NCBI GenBank assembly: GCA_038868255.1
Contig: JAWCTJ010000005.1
Location: 1-33,381 of the forward strand
DNA: 33,381 nt
Direction of reading: 5' to 3'
Origin: DRVV01 sp038868255
GTDB lineage: Archaea > Thermoproteota > Bathyarchaeia > Bathyarchaeales > Bathycorpusculaceae
The notes beneath the pieces are model-generated. The model did not search any database. It saw only the letters and a list, made by a program, of their open reading frames with translations, and was not told the DNA's origin. Shown here in pieces: positions 7,754-15,780 of the stretch. Each line of letters begins with the position of its first letter. Within the stretch, counting starts at the first letter, position 1. The translations under genes and the position numbers were made by a program.

Positions 7754-9117
7754 TTTACGGGCATCCCTCTTCCAAATCCCTTGTACACAAGGCCTTCAGC
7801 CCTTACCTTTAAAGGATCCAAGGCCCCGTCAAGATCAACTATAGCTGCGGGCATTTTCATCATTAACTTTAGTTTTCTAAGGTTCAATCTTTTTATCTGA
7901 TCATGCCCTACTGCAATGATTATGCAATCTGAATGTTCTAGAGCCTCTGTAAGACTTCTCTTTACGGTTGAAATTCTCAGCTCTGCTGGTGGTTTTCCGG
8001 GCAGATGAGGATCGTAAAGGCTTACTTTGGCTCCTTTTGACTCTAGCAGCTCGATAAGTTTTTTCACAATCACCTTCGGTATGTCCACGGTGTTCGGGGT
8101 TTTTGAAGCACCAATTATGGATATTTTCGCCCTGCGCAATGTTTTACCACATTCTTTAAGCGCTTCATTTATCAAGCGGAAGACATGCTTAAGCGTTTCA
8201 TTATTTGATTCTTCCACGGTTTCAAGGATTTTTAGTTTCACGCCCAAGTTATCGGCATCATCAAACAGAAGTCTCAATGCTTCACAATTACTGTTCCAGC
8301 GGTCTAATGGGAGGGTTAAAAGCGGATCAATCAAGGCATTAACTGCAAAGTAATCTACGCCCATTTTCTCGCATATAATTGCGAATTCACGGGACACCCC
8401 TTGCCTCACATGCGTGTAGGCTGATTGGAACAGTGTTAGAACTTCCGCCGCCCTTACGTCCAACGTTCTAACAACATCAACTCGGCTTATCGTTTTCAAC
8501 ACTTTAGATGCTATTTCTAAGCTCTGCTTATCCGAGGCTGCCACAACTCTTCTGTAATTTGATAAAGTGTTTAAATTCTGATCTTCAGGATGAGTAATCG
8601 GACTGTAGGCTAAGAAAAAATCTATTCCGGATCTAAGCCCGGAAACACTTTCTAATGTATCCTTCACAAAACCATCGATAGCACCTATTTTGACAATTCC
8701 AGCGATTATAACAAGAGTCCCCTTCCTGATTCCTATAGCTGCTTGTCTTAATGCTCGCTCTAAATTAGAATGATCCGGTTTACCCTTATCATTAAGGGTA
8801 ACAGGAACAGCAAATATTATTATCTCACTGTTAGCGGCTGTTAAACTTAGGTCGCTGTTAACTTTTAATCTACCCTCTTTTAATCGTACCCTAAGGAGCG
8901 GTTCCAATTCGTTTTTCAGGTGCGGGGTTCTCCCCTTTGATAGGTCATTAACTATAGCTTGGTCGCTGTCTCCGCATAAAACCTTGAATCCCGCTTCTGC
9001 GAAAAGGCAAGCATGGAGAATTCCAATACGGTTGCACCCTATAATACCCACGGTGTATTTTAATCTATGCTCAGGGTTTTCAATTTCCTCAATTTTTATT
9101 CTTGCCACCGATGACAT
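7750..9117 (-). CDS. UDP-glucose/UDP-ManNAc dehydrogenase homologue lacking catalytic residues
   Basis: 455 residues with the three-part UDP-sugar dehydrogenase architecture: N-terminal Rossmann domain (VGIIGCNRIGILHACLFAEA), central dimerisation helix (AAEVLTLFQSAYTHVRQGVS) and C-terminal UDP-binding domain (VSLYDPHLPGK, DCIIIAVGHDQ). The key residues are replaced. The catalytic Cys motif (GGxCxPxD) is missing and reads TLPLDRWNSNCEALRLL in that region. The catalytic Lys and Asn of the central helix (xxxKLxxNxY in the family) are Thr and Ser. The second Gly of GxGxxG is Asn. The SPE motif is SPI. The reading frame is intact and operon-linked, so this looks like a maintained non-dehydrogenase or regulatory paralogue. 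The ATG has GGAG 8 bases upstream. Confidence 0.82.
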   Translation of the reverse strand: MSSVARIKIEEIENPEHRLKYTVGIIGCNRIGILHACLFAEAGFKVLCGDSDQAIVNDLSKGRTPHLKNELEPLLRVRLKEGRLKVNSDLSLTAANSEIIIFAVPVTLNDKGKPDHSNLERALRQAAIGIRKGTLVIIAGIVKIGAIDGFVKDTLESVSGLRSGIDFFLAYSPITHPEDQNLNTLSNYRRVVAASDKQSLEIASKVLKTISRVDVVRTLDVRAAEVLTLFQSAYTHVRQGVSREFAIICEKMGVDYFAVNALIDPLLTLPLDRWNSNCEALRLLFDDADNLGVKLKILETVEESNNETLKHVFRLINEALKECGKTLRRAKISIIGASKTPNTVDIPKVIVKKLIELLESKGAKVSLYDPHLPGKPPAELRISTVKRSLTEALEHSDCIIIAVGHDQIKRLNLRKLKLMMKMPAAIVDLDGALDPLKVRAEGLVYKGFGRGMPVK

Positions 9118-9142
9118 TAAAGGCTCTCCATGATCTACAAAG

Positions 9143-10531
9143 TTAATGTGTGTTTGCGCTTTTTAGACTGTCGATTATTTCTCTTATCTTTACGCCATAC
9201 TTCTGAATGAGTTCTTTTGCTTTTCCCTCAGTTTTAGCCTCTGCATAAACTCTATAAAGCGGTTCGGTTCCGCTTGGTCTGATTAATATTGAACTACCTT
9301 CTTCAAACCAAATTTTGACGCCGTCGATTGTGCTTATGTTTTGTCCCTCAGCATCTTCAATAAGCCTCTTCAAAACTTCAGGTTTCAATGTTTCCGGGCA
9401 ATCTACCTTATCTTTCTCAATGAAATATTTTGGTAGCTTTCCAAGTAGCTCCGAGAGTTTACGTTTTTCCTCAGCTAATATGTTCAATATTAAAGCTGAG
9501 GCCATTCCCCCGTCCCTCACAGCTAAGTGTGGACCGTAAAATATTCCGCCGTTCTCCTCACCACCGAGTTTTGCGTTAATTTCCTTCATAGTGTGGGATA
9601 CTGTCACACTTCCAACTTTGGTCCACACAACCTCTCCTCCGAGGGCATCTGCAACATCTTTCACAAGCATTGATGAACTTACAGGAGTCACTATTTTTTC
9701 GCCTCGATTTTTTTTAAGAAAATGTTCCACGACAAGGGCGAAGGTTTTATCGCCCCAGTGGACCTCACCCTTATCGTCAACAAATATGGCGCGATCTCCG
9801 TCTCCGTCGAAGGCAACTCCCAAATCTGCATGTAGTGCTTTAACCGTCATGGATAGTTCCCTGAGGTTTTCTGGACGGGGTTCTGGTGGTCTTCCTGGGA
9901 ATGTTCCGTCAATGTTCGCGTTTATGGTGGTGACTTTGCAGCCTAACTCCCTGAGAAGTCTTGGAACAGTTAAGGCGGCAACGCTATTCGCGGCGTCAAC
10001 AACCGCATAAAAATTTTTGTCAGCTATTTTAGAAACGTCAACGTGCCTTTTTATGGCTTCAATGTATTCATCTATAACGCCCGTTAGAGGTTCAACGCTT
10101 CCAAGTATGTTCCAGCTTGAATAATTTAGTTTCTTGTTAAAGAAGATGTTTTCGATTTCCATTTCCTGTTCTCGGGAGATTTCTATCCCATCGCTCCATA
10201 GAACTTTTATTCCATTGTATTCTGGCGGGTTATGTGATGCAGTTATTATGATGCCGCCGTCTGCTTTTAAGCTTTTAACGGCGTACTGTAAAGCTGGTGT
10301 AGGAGCCATTCTTGCATTTAGAACTTGGCAGCCCGTTGCAACTAATCCGGAAACAACGGCATTTGCAAGCATAGGTCCGCTTGTTCTGGCGTCATATCCG
10401 ATTATGAGCTTACCTGCATTGAAGTAGGTTCCTATAGCAGCCCCAACGGTCGCAGCTATTTCCGGGGTTAATTCCTTGTTAACAACTCCTCGGATACCGT
10501 TAGTTCCGAAGAGCCTTCTGTTAACCGACAT
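9143..10531 (-). CDS. glmM: Phosphoglucosamine mutase / phosphohexomutase
   Basis: An alpha-D-phosphohexomutase that probably converts glucosamine-6-phosphate to glucosamine-1-phosphate for UDP-GlcNAc synthesis; phosphomannomutase activity is also possible. Motifs seen: RLFGTNGIRG at the N-terminus, the phosphoserine loop ITASHNPPEYNG, the Mg-binding DGDGDRAIFVD and the C-terminal phosphate-binding RPSGTEPLYRVY. The length of about 462 residues is typical. An ATG at 10537 is nearly fused to GAGG, while the ATG at 10531 has it 7 bases upstream, so I choose 10531. It is the first gene of an operon with the dehydrogenase homologue (25 bases downstream) and the Gfo-type oxidoreductase. Confidence 0.93.
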   Translation of the reverse strand: MSVNRRLFGTNGIRGVVNKELTPEIAATVGAAIGTYFNAGKLIIGYDARTSGPMLANAVVSGLVATGCQVLNARMAPTPALQYAVKSLKADGGIIITASHNPPEYNGIKVLWSDGIEISREQEMEIENIFFNKKLNYSSWNILGSVEPLTGVIDEYIEAIKRHVDVSKIADKNFYAVVDAANSVAALTVPRLLRELGCKVTTINANIDGTFPGRPPEPRPENLRELSMTVKALHADLGVAFDGDGDRAIFVDDKGEVHWGDKTFALVVEHFLKKNRGEKIVTPVSSSMLVKDVADALGGEVVWTKVGSVTVSHTMKEINAKLGGEENGGIFYGPHLAVRDGGMASALILNILAEEKRKLSELLGKLPKYFIEKDKVDCPETLKPEVLKRLIEDAEGQNISTIDGVKIWFEEGSSILIRPSGTEPLYRVYAEAKTEGKAKELIQKYGVKIREIIDSLKSANTH

Positions 10532-10563
10532 CAACATTCCTCTAACCTAATTTTGTGGTGCAA

Positions 10564-10573
10564 GCTTATATTA
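10564..10573 (+). promoter_or_regulatory. TATA element for the creatininase-family gene
   Basis: GCTTATATTA lies about 50 bases upstream of the ATG at 10621. A GAGG ribosome binding site follows about 7 bases before the ATG. The 83-base region is shared with the divergent glmM operon. Confidence 0.4.
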
Positions 10574-10620
10574 GCTATGCACTCTTAAATTCGTTCTAGA
10601 GCTTGCTTGAGGTTACCTAA

Positions 10621-11349
10621 ATGAGGTTTTTGCTTCATGAAATGAGTTGGACAGAAGCAAAAGAATACTTCGACAAGAATGATATAGCAATATTGCCTGT
10701 AGGTTCAAATGAGCAGCATGGCCCCCACAACCCCTTAGGGACGGATCACCTTATAGCGAAGGCTATGGCTGAGGAGGCGGCAAAACGTACCGGTGTCGTA
10801 TGTTTGCAGGTTATTCCTTTCGGCGTTAGCGTGCATCATAAACAATTCTGCGGAACAATAGACATCTCGCCAAGCGCATTTGAAAACTATGTAAAGGATG
10901 TATGCCTATCGCTGAGACGCTGGGGGGTTAAAAAGATAGTTATAGTAAATGGGCACGGCGGAAACCTCAGCGCGCTTGAAAAGTTGGCAATTAAATTAAG
11001 AAAATACATGTTTATTTCAATCTTTCAATGGTGGTCAGCAGCTAGAAAATTGCTTCCCAACATGTTCGCCCAAGATGAACGGGCGCACGCTTGTGCAGAA
11101 GAAACTTCAGTAAATTTGGCGTTGCATGCTCACCTAGTTAACATGGAAAAGGCTTTAGACGAGATAATCCCAAGGCATCCTGCAGAAGCCGCTGGTGTCA
11201 TGCTTCCTTTGTTTACGGCGGATTTATCTAGCTCGGGTGTTTGGGGTAAGTCCACCACTGCTTCAGCTGAAAAGGGCAAAAAAGTTTTTGAGGCTGTGGT
11301 AAACGAGCTTGTAGGGCACATAAATAAACTCAGGGAAATGAGGATCTAG
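10621..11349 (+). CDS. Creatininase-family metal-dependent amidohydrolase
   Basis: A 242-residue protein of the creatininase superfamily (creatinine amidohydrolase, ArfB formamide hydrolase, MftE). Metal-ligand motifs are intact: GSNEQHGPH (E31, H33) with D42 in GTDH, then VNGHGGN and the distal HACAEETS. In archaea members include the FAPy-type formamide hydrolase of riboflavin/F420 synthesis (ArfB), but no riboflavin gene is nearby, so the substrate stays open. It is transcribed divergently from glmM and converges on guaA. Confidence 0.88.
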   Translation: MRFLLHEMSWTEAKEYFDKNDIAILPVGSNEQHGPHNPLGTDHLIAKAMAEEAAKRTGVVCLQVIPFGVSVHHKQFCGTIDISPSAFENYVKDVCLSLRRWGVKKIVIVNGHGGNLSALEKLAIKLRKYMFISIFQWWSAARKLLPNMFAQDERAHACAEETSVNLALHAHLVNMEKALDEIIPRHPAEAAGVMLPLFTADLSSSGVWGKSTTASAEKGKKVFEAVVNELVGHINKLREMRI

Positions 11350-11375
11350 CCCGTATCCTCGGGTTAACCTGTTTA

Positions 11376-12920
11376 CTACTCCCACTCTATGGTTGCTGGA
11401 GGCTTATGCGTTATGTCGTACACAACTCGCGCAACATCAGATATCTCGTTTGTTATTCTTGAGGAAATTCTTTCCAGTAGCTTATACGGGATTTTCGCAA
11501 AGCTTGCAGTCATAGCTTCACGGCTTTCGACAATTCTGATGGCTACAACGTATCCGTAAGCTCTAGTATCTCCTTTAACTCCTGTGCTTTTTGTGTCAGT
11601 TAGAACTGCAAAATACTGCCATAACCTATCTTTTAACCCGCTTTTTTCGATTTCTTCTCTGACAATCCTGTCAGCTTTCCTTGCAATTTCAACCTTCTCC
11701 GCAGTTAGTTCACCTATAACTCTTACTGCCAGCCCAGGACCGGGAAAAGGTTGCCTGTAAACAAGCTCCTTCGGTAGTCCAAGGGCTAAAGCAACCCTCC
11801 TAACTTCATCCTTGTACAAGTCGCGTAGTGGCTCAACAACTTTCTTAAACCGTATTCTCGTCGGCAAACCGGCTACGTTATGGTGTGTTTTAATTTTGTC
11901 TGAGAACCTTCTGAAGCCCGATTCTATCCTGTCAGGATATATTGTTCCCTGGATTAGATATTCTGCACCTGTTTTCTCAGCTATCTCCTCGAAAACTCTA
12001 ATGAACTCCTCACCTATGATTTTTCTTTTGGTTTCTGGATCAACTACGCCCTTTAGACGCTTCATAAAGCGTTCCTTTGCATCGACTATTATTAGGTTTA
12101 GATTGAGCCCTTGGAAAACGTTCCTCACGAAATCGGGTTCTTTTTCCCGCATAAAGCCATGGTCAACGAAAACTGCTGTCAGTCTGTTTCCAATCGCTTT
12201 AGCAGCAAGCACCGTTGCCACACTAGAGTCTATGCCGCCGCTGAGGGCAATAATAGCCTTACCATTTCCCACATCGGACCTTATCTCTTCAATCATTTTT
12301 TCTATAATGTCTTCCATTTTCCAGTTAGCCTCACATTTGCACACTTCAAAGAGGAAGTTGCTTATCATTTGCATTCCTTTTTCTGTATGGACCACTTCAG
12401 GATGCCACTGTAATCCATAGATGGGTTTTCTTTTATGTCTGAAAGCGGCTACTGGAGAATTTTCCGTATGCGCCATAATCTCATAGTCGCCCGGAACAGA
12501 GAACACCGTGTCACCATGACTCATCCAAACTTTCTCTCGCTTGTTCAGTCCCTTCAGCACGCCGACTGGGCTGTCAATGATGACGTACGCTGAGCCATAT
12601 TCTTTCTTTCTGGCAGAACCTACTTTTCCTCCTGCAATATGAGCTATAAGTTGGTGGCCATAACATAATCCTAGAACAGGCAATCCAATGTTCAAGATCT
12701 CTGCATTAAGTCTTGGGGCTTCAGGCTCAAATACGCTGGCAGGTCCACCTGAGAGTATTAATCCTCTAACATTGAATTTTTCGTTCAATCGCCTTATCTC
12801 TTCGGCTGTGATGTCGTGGGGTACAATTTCAGAGTATACTCCGTGCTCTCTTACGCGTCTCGCTATTAAGTGGCAGTATTGCCCTCCGAAGTCCAGCACC
12901 AGCACGGTATCGTACTTCAA
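11376..12920 (-). CDS. guaA: GMP synthase (glutamine-hydrolysing), single chain
   Basis: Converts XMP to GMP with ATP and glutamine. The 514-residue chain has an N-terminal class I glutamine amidotransferase (VLVLDFGGQY; nucleophile C86 in GLCYGHQ; QWHPEVVHTE), the ATP pyrophosphatase domain with PP-loop ALSGGIDSS, and the C-terminal dimerisation domain ending HKPPATIEWE. Many euryarchaea split these into two genes, so the fused form is worth noting. No ATG or GTG lies between the upstream in-frame stop and the TTG at 12920, and AGGGA precedes it, so TTG is the start. A TATA element sits about 45 bases upstream. Confidence 0.96.
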   Translation of the reverse strand: MKYDTVLVLDFGGQYCHLIARRVREHGVYSEIVPHDITAEEIRRLNEKFNVRGLILSGGPASVFEPEAPRLNAEILNIGLPVLGLCYGHQLIAHIAGGKVGSARKKEYGSAYVIIDSPVGVLKGLNKREKVWMSHGDTVFSVPGDYEIMAHTENSPVAAFRHKRKPIYGLQWHPEVVHTEKGMQMISNFLFEVCKCEANWKMEDIIEKMIEEIRSDVGNGKAIIALSGGIDSSVATVLAAKAIGNRLTAVFVDHGFMREKEPDFVRNVFQGLNLNLIIVDAKERFMKRLKGVVDPETKRKIIGEEFIRVFEEIAEKTGAEYLIQGTIYPDRIESGFRRFSDKIKTHHNVAGLPTRIRFKKVVEPLRDLYKDEVRRVALALGLPKELVYRQPFPGPGLAVRVIGELTAEKVEIARKADRIVREEIEKSGLKDRLWQYFAVLTDTKSTGVKGDTRAYGYVVAIRIVESREAMTASFAKIPYKLLERISSRITNEISDVARVVYDITHKPPATIEWE

Positions 12921-12959
12921 ATTGTTCCCTATCCGAAAGAGCTAACTTTTATTTGCGTT

Positions 12960-12972
12960 CCTTATAAAATTG
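12960..12972 (-). promoter_or_regulatory. TATA element for guaA
   Basis: The minus strand reads CAATTTTATAAGG, 40-52 bases before the TTG start. This is the best TATA match in the 138-base gap between the RAM-domain operon and guaA. Confidence 0.5.
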
Positions 12973-13058
12973 TCTTAGGGCTTCTCATTACTTTAAAATC
13001 GCGATTCTTCAAAAAATCCTGCTATGTTCTATAAAGAAATAGGAATTTGTGGATGCTT

Positions 13059-13337
13059 TTAGACCATATTTGGCGGCGGGTGGAAGAGGGATATCAAAGT
13101 TTCAGTTCGCACTACGTTTGGATGTTGCTCTATCATTTCATAGATTATTCGCTTTAATTCATCAAGGCTTCCGGCTTCTATGACTATTATGGCATCGTAT
13201 CTTCCAAGGACTGAGTTCGCCATTTTAACACCTTTTATCCGCCTCGAGCGCACAATATCTTCAGAGGTGCCTGGCTTTGTGGTGACCAGCACAAAGGCTC
13301 TCAAGACTTTTCTGCGAAAATCTTTACCTGAATTCAT
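13059..13337 (-). CDS. Stand-alone RAM (Lrp/AsnC ligand-binding) domain protein, copy 2
   Basis: A 92-residue protein made only of the regulation-of-amino-acid-metabolism domain, with no helix-turn-helix. The pattern is RAFVLVTTKPGTSEDIV then SVLGRYDAIIVIEAGSLDEL and IIYEMIEQHPNVVRTETLISL. Such domains bind amino acids or other small effectors and assemble with themselves or with full-length Lrp proteins. It follows its paralogue by 19 bases and glnA beyond that, in one transcript. It diverges from copy 1 mainly at the N-terminal extension (MNSGKDFRRKVL). A role in sensing glutamine or nitrogen state is inferred from context. Confidence 0.88.
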   Translation of the reverse strand: MNSGKDFRRKVLRAFVLVTTKPGTSEDIVRSRRIKGVKMANSVLGRYDAIIVIEAGSLDELKRIIYEMIEQHPNVVRTETLISLFHPPPNMV

Positions 13338-13356
13338 CAGGGTTCCCCTGTCCCAT

Positions 13357-13593
13357 TCAGCTTGATAGAGTCAGTGAAGTTTCTGTGTGGATTATATTGG
13401 GATCCCTTTCAATTACCTTATAGAGTATTTCATTTATGCTTTCAAGATTCGGTGCTTCGATTATTATGACGGCATCGAACCTTCCATAGATTGAGTCAGC
13501 CTGTACAACCTCTTTTACGTTATTCCTTATCCTCTTAACAACTTCTTCCGAGGTTCCTGGTTTGGTGTTTATAAATATGTAGGCTCTAACCAT
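13357..13593 (-). CDS. Stand-alone RAM (Lrp/AsnC ligand-binding) domain protein, copy 1
   Basis: A 78-residue RAM domain without DNA-binding part: AYIFINTKPGTSEEVV, SIYGRFDAVIIIEAPNLE, ILYKVIERDPNIIHTETSL. An in-frame ATG at 13608 exists, but the codons after it (GGAGGAG) form an excellent ribosome binding site 6-7 bases before the ATG at 13593, so the real start is 13593. It lies 24 bases after the glnA stop. Likely an effector-sensing partner for the divergent Lrp-type regulator or for enzymes of nitrogen assimilation; this is inference from position. Confidence 0.88.
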   Translation of the reverse strand: MVRAYIFINTKPGTSEEVVKRIRNNVKEVVQADSIYGRFDAVIIIEAPNLESINEILYKVIERDPNIIHTETSLTLSS

Positions 13594-13617
13594 AATTTTC
13601 TCCTCCATAATTATTTT

Positions 13618-15081
13618 CTAATAATCTAAATATTTCATTATCTCCCAAGGTGTCACATAGAGACAGTACTGATTCCAGTCGTTTGTCTTATATTCTATGA
13701 ATGAATCAAATATATGGCTTCCTAACGTTTGGTGGATGATCTCGTCGCTTTTCATTTCCTCCAGAGCTTCTTTCAGGGTTGTGGGTAATTCACGTATTCC
13801 TAAGGCTTTGCGGCGCTCAGGGGTCATCTTGTAGACGTCCTCATCCACAGGGTCTCCCGGGTCTATTTTACGCTTTACTCCGTCCATTCCCGCCATTAGC
13901 AGGCAACTGAACGCCAGATAGGGGTTGCATGATGGGTCAGCGCCTCGATATTCTACGCGTTTCTGGTGGGCGAACTCGGGTCCACGGTAGTATACTGGAA
14001 TGCGTACTAATGCGGATCTGTTTCTACGGGACCACATAACGTATATGGGAGCTTCGAACCCCGGTACTAAGCGTTTGTAGGAGTTTATCGTTGGACAGCA
14101 TACTGCTGTTAGGGCGCGAGCGTGCTCTAGAAGCCCGCCTATGAAATACCTGCCTGTTTGGCTTAACTCCGCGTAATCGTCGTTTTCGTCATACATCACG
14201 TTTTTCCCGTGGCGCCATAGAGATAGGTGAGTGTGCATCCCACTTGCGTTATCCAGGTAAACAGGTTTAGGCATGAAGGTGGCTATTAGCCCGTATTTTT
14301 TAGCCACGTTTTTCGCCACGAATTTATAGTATATGGCTTTGTCAGCGGTTTCAACAAGGGGTCCATATTCGAAATCTATTTCTATTTGGCCTGCGGTGGC
14401 CACCTCATGATGATGTTTCTCAATCCTGAAGCCGAAATAATCCTCAAGAACCGATGAAACCTCATTGCGATAGTCTATTGTGGTGTCCTCTGGAGGGGGT
14501 CTGAAATAGGCTTCTCTGGGCCTAAGCACAAAGTTTCCAGGAGTGATCTCAGGTGACTGCGGAACAACTCTGGGCGCACCCCATGAATCGCCTTCTCCGC
14601 CTTTTGGGCTAACCCAAAGATCCCAAACGAGCTTTGTTGGATCAATTGATGAGAAAAGGAAGTATTCCAACTCAGCTGCAAAAAAGGCTGAGTAACCCAT
14701 TTCCTCCACATTTCTCAAGGTTCTTTTTGCCACATAACCCCTTGGACACACCTCTGATGGGCCGCCTCCGTAGGCCTCATGAACGTCGCTTAGGACTATG
14801 GCGCTTTTCTGTTTCTCCTCCGTAGTCCAAGGGATTATCGCCAGTGTTTTCGGATCCGGCATGAGAGTCATGTCAGATTCCTCTATGGACTTAAAACCCC
14901 TTACTGAAGAACCGTCGAAACCGAGTCCAGCTGTAAACGCGTTTCCCTCAATGTATTCCCTTGCAGGTACAATCATGTCATGCATTATGCCTCTAATGTC
15001 CACGAAAGCCGAGTGAATCCACCTGACTCTGTTAGCCTTAAGCAGTTCAATCGCCTTTTTTATTTCCGCCGCGTCTGTCAT
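13618..15081 (-). CDS. glnA: Glutamine synthetase type I
   Basis: Ligates ammonia to glutamate using ATP, the main entry of nitrogen into glutamine. The 487-residue chain shows the beta-grasp N-terminus (RWIHSAFVDIRGIMHD), GFDGSSVRGF, the active-site stretch AAELEYFLF, the ATP/metal motif EKHHHEVATAGQIEIDF, ASGMHTHLSLW, and NRSALVRIP. The region corresponding to the adenylylated tyrosine loop reads VYKMTPERRKALG rather than the bacterial NLYDLPPEE, so control by adenylylation is unlikely. It heads an operon with two RAM-domain proteins and is divergent from an Lrp/AsnC regulator, which suggests local transcriptional or effector control. Confidence 0.97.
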   Translation of the reverse strand: MTDAAEIKKAIELLKANRVRWIHSAFVDIRGIMHDMIVPAREYIEGNAFTAGLGFDGSSVRGFKSIEESDMTLMPDPKTLAIIPWTTEEKQKSAIVLSDVHEAYGGGPSEVCPRGYVAKRTLRNVEEMGYSAFFAAELEYFLFSSIDPTKLVWDLWVSPKGGEGDSWGAPRVVPQSPEITPGNFVLRPREAYFRPPPEDTTIDYRNEVSSVLEDYFGFRIEKHHHEVATAGQIEIDFEYGPLVETADKAIYYKFVAKNVAKKYGLIATFMPKPVYLDNASGMHTHLSLWRHGKNVMYDENDDYAELSQTGRYFIGGLLEHARALTAVCCPTINSYKRLVPGFEAPIYVMWSRRNRSALVRIPVYYRGPEFAHQKRVEYRGADPSCNPYLAFSCLLMAGMDGVKRKIDPGDPVDEDVYKMTPERRKALGIRELPTTLKEALEEMKSDEIIHQTLGSHIFDSFIEYKTNDWNQYCLYVTPWEIMKYLDY

Positions 15082-15122
15082 CCTATCAACACCTATTCAA
15101 CGATTTCAGCATTTTACTTCAT

Positions 15123-15135
15123 GAAAATATATAAG
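15123..15135 (-). promoter_or_regulatory. TATA element for glnA
   Basis: The plus strand reads GAAAATATATAAG; on the minus strand it is CTTATATATTTTC, about 42-54 bases upstream of the glnA ATG. It is the best TATA box on that side of the divergent region. Confidence 0.5.
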
Positions 15136-15137
15136 TG

Positions 15138-15154
15138 TTTCCATTTAATGGAAA
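15138..15154. promoter_or_regulatory. Palindromic operator candidate between glnA and lrp
   Basis: A perfect inverted repeat, TTTCCAT-TTA-ATGGAAA, lies exactly between the glnA TATA (15123-15135) and the lrp TATA (about 15157-15170). Its position makes it a natural site for the adjacent Lrp-type regulator to control both directions. Confidence 0.55.
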
Positions 15155-15156
15155 AT

Positions 15157-15170
15157 CTTTTATAATATGC
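15157..15170 (+). promoter_or_regulatory. TATA element for the Lrp/AsnC gene
   Basis: CTTTTATAATATGC lies about 40-53 bases before the ATG at 15210, giving a short leader with a GTGAG-type ribosome binding site. Confidence 0.45.
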
Positions 15171-15209
15171 ATGAAAAAATGAATAAACGTTCAATGGATG
15201 TGAGCCCCT

Positions 15210-15692
15210 ATGGAAACGAATCTAAACAGCAGGCACCCGCTAGATGAACTGGACCTACAGATCCTAGGTCTGCTTCAGGAGGACTCGAGACTATCCTACA
15301 ACAAGATTGCATCTAAACTCGGAATATCCGTTGGGACAGCTTACAATAGAATAAAAAGCTTGGAAGAGCAGGGTGTAGTTAAGTGCTACACGGCACTCCT
15401 AGACGCTTCCAAGATAGGATATGAGTTAACCGCACTAATACTAATTCAGGCTGAGGGGAAGCATCTGGTAGAGGTTGAAAATGAAGTTGCCGGACTCAGC
15501 AATGTTATGGCTGTATACGATATCACAGGAGACTTTGACATAGCGGTGGTAGCTAGATTCAAGAACCGCGAAGGCTTAAACCACTTTATAAAGAAACTTC
15601 TAGCCATACCCTACATAAAAAGGACCGTTACAAACGTGGTCTTAAACGTGGTTAAAGAAGATCCCAGAATTGAAATCCCTAAGATCTCATGA
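15210..15692 (+). CDS. Lrp/AsnC-family transcriptional regulator
   Basis: A 160-residue regulator with the standard two-domain layout. The N-terminal winged helix-turn-helix (LDELDLQILGLLQ, then KIASKLGISVGTAYNRIKSL) is at about 10-60, and the RAM effector domain (ALILIQAEGKH, VYDITGDFDIAVVARF, VTNVVLNVVKED) makes up the rest. Such proteins form octamers that wrap DNA and respond to amino acids. It is divergent from glnA with a 17-base palindrome in the 128-base shared region, so glnA and its own gene are the likely targets. The two RAM-only proteins of the glnA operon could co-assemble with it. Confidence 0.95.
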   Translation: METNLNSRHPLDELDLQILGLLQEDSRLSYNKIASKLGISVGTAYNRIKSLEEQGVVKCYTALLDASKIGYELTALILIQAEGKHLVEVENEVAGLSNVMAVYDITGDFDIAVVARFKNREGLNHFIKKLLAIPYIKRTVTNVVLNVVKEDPRIEIPKIS

Positions 15693-15780
15693 CAAATTTC
15701 TAATCCAAAATTTAAAAACATTTTAGATCAAAGGAAAGCTTAATTTTACCTCTAAAAATTAATACAAGTAACCGATATGC

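Noticed and set aside
9591..10010. A 139-codon frame antisense to glmM
   Set aside because: Low-complexity Ser/Thr/Pro translation opposite a conserved gene; treated as a shadow.
11812..12420. A 202-codon open frame antisense to guaA
   Set aside because: It lies wholly within the strongly supported GMP synthase gene on the opposite strand, and its translation shows Ser/Pro-rich composition typical of shadow frames.
12921..13058. A possible purine riboswitch upstream of guaA
   Set aside because: No conserved purine-aptamer junction or paired stems were found; only a TATA element and a short leader are visible.
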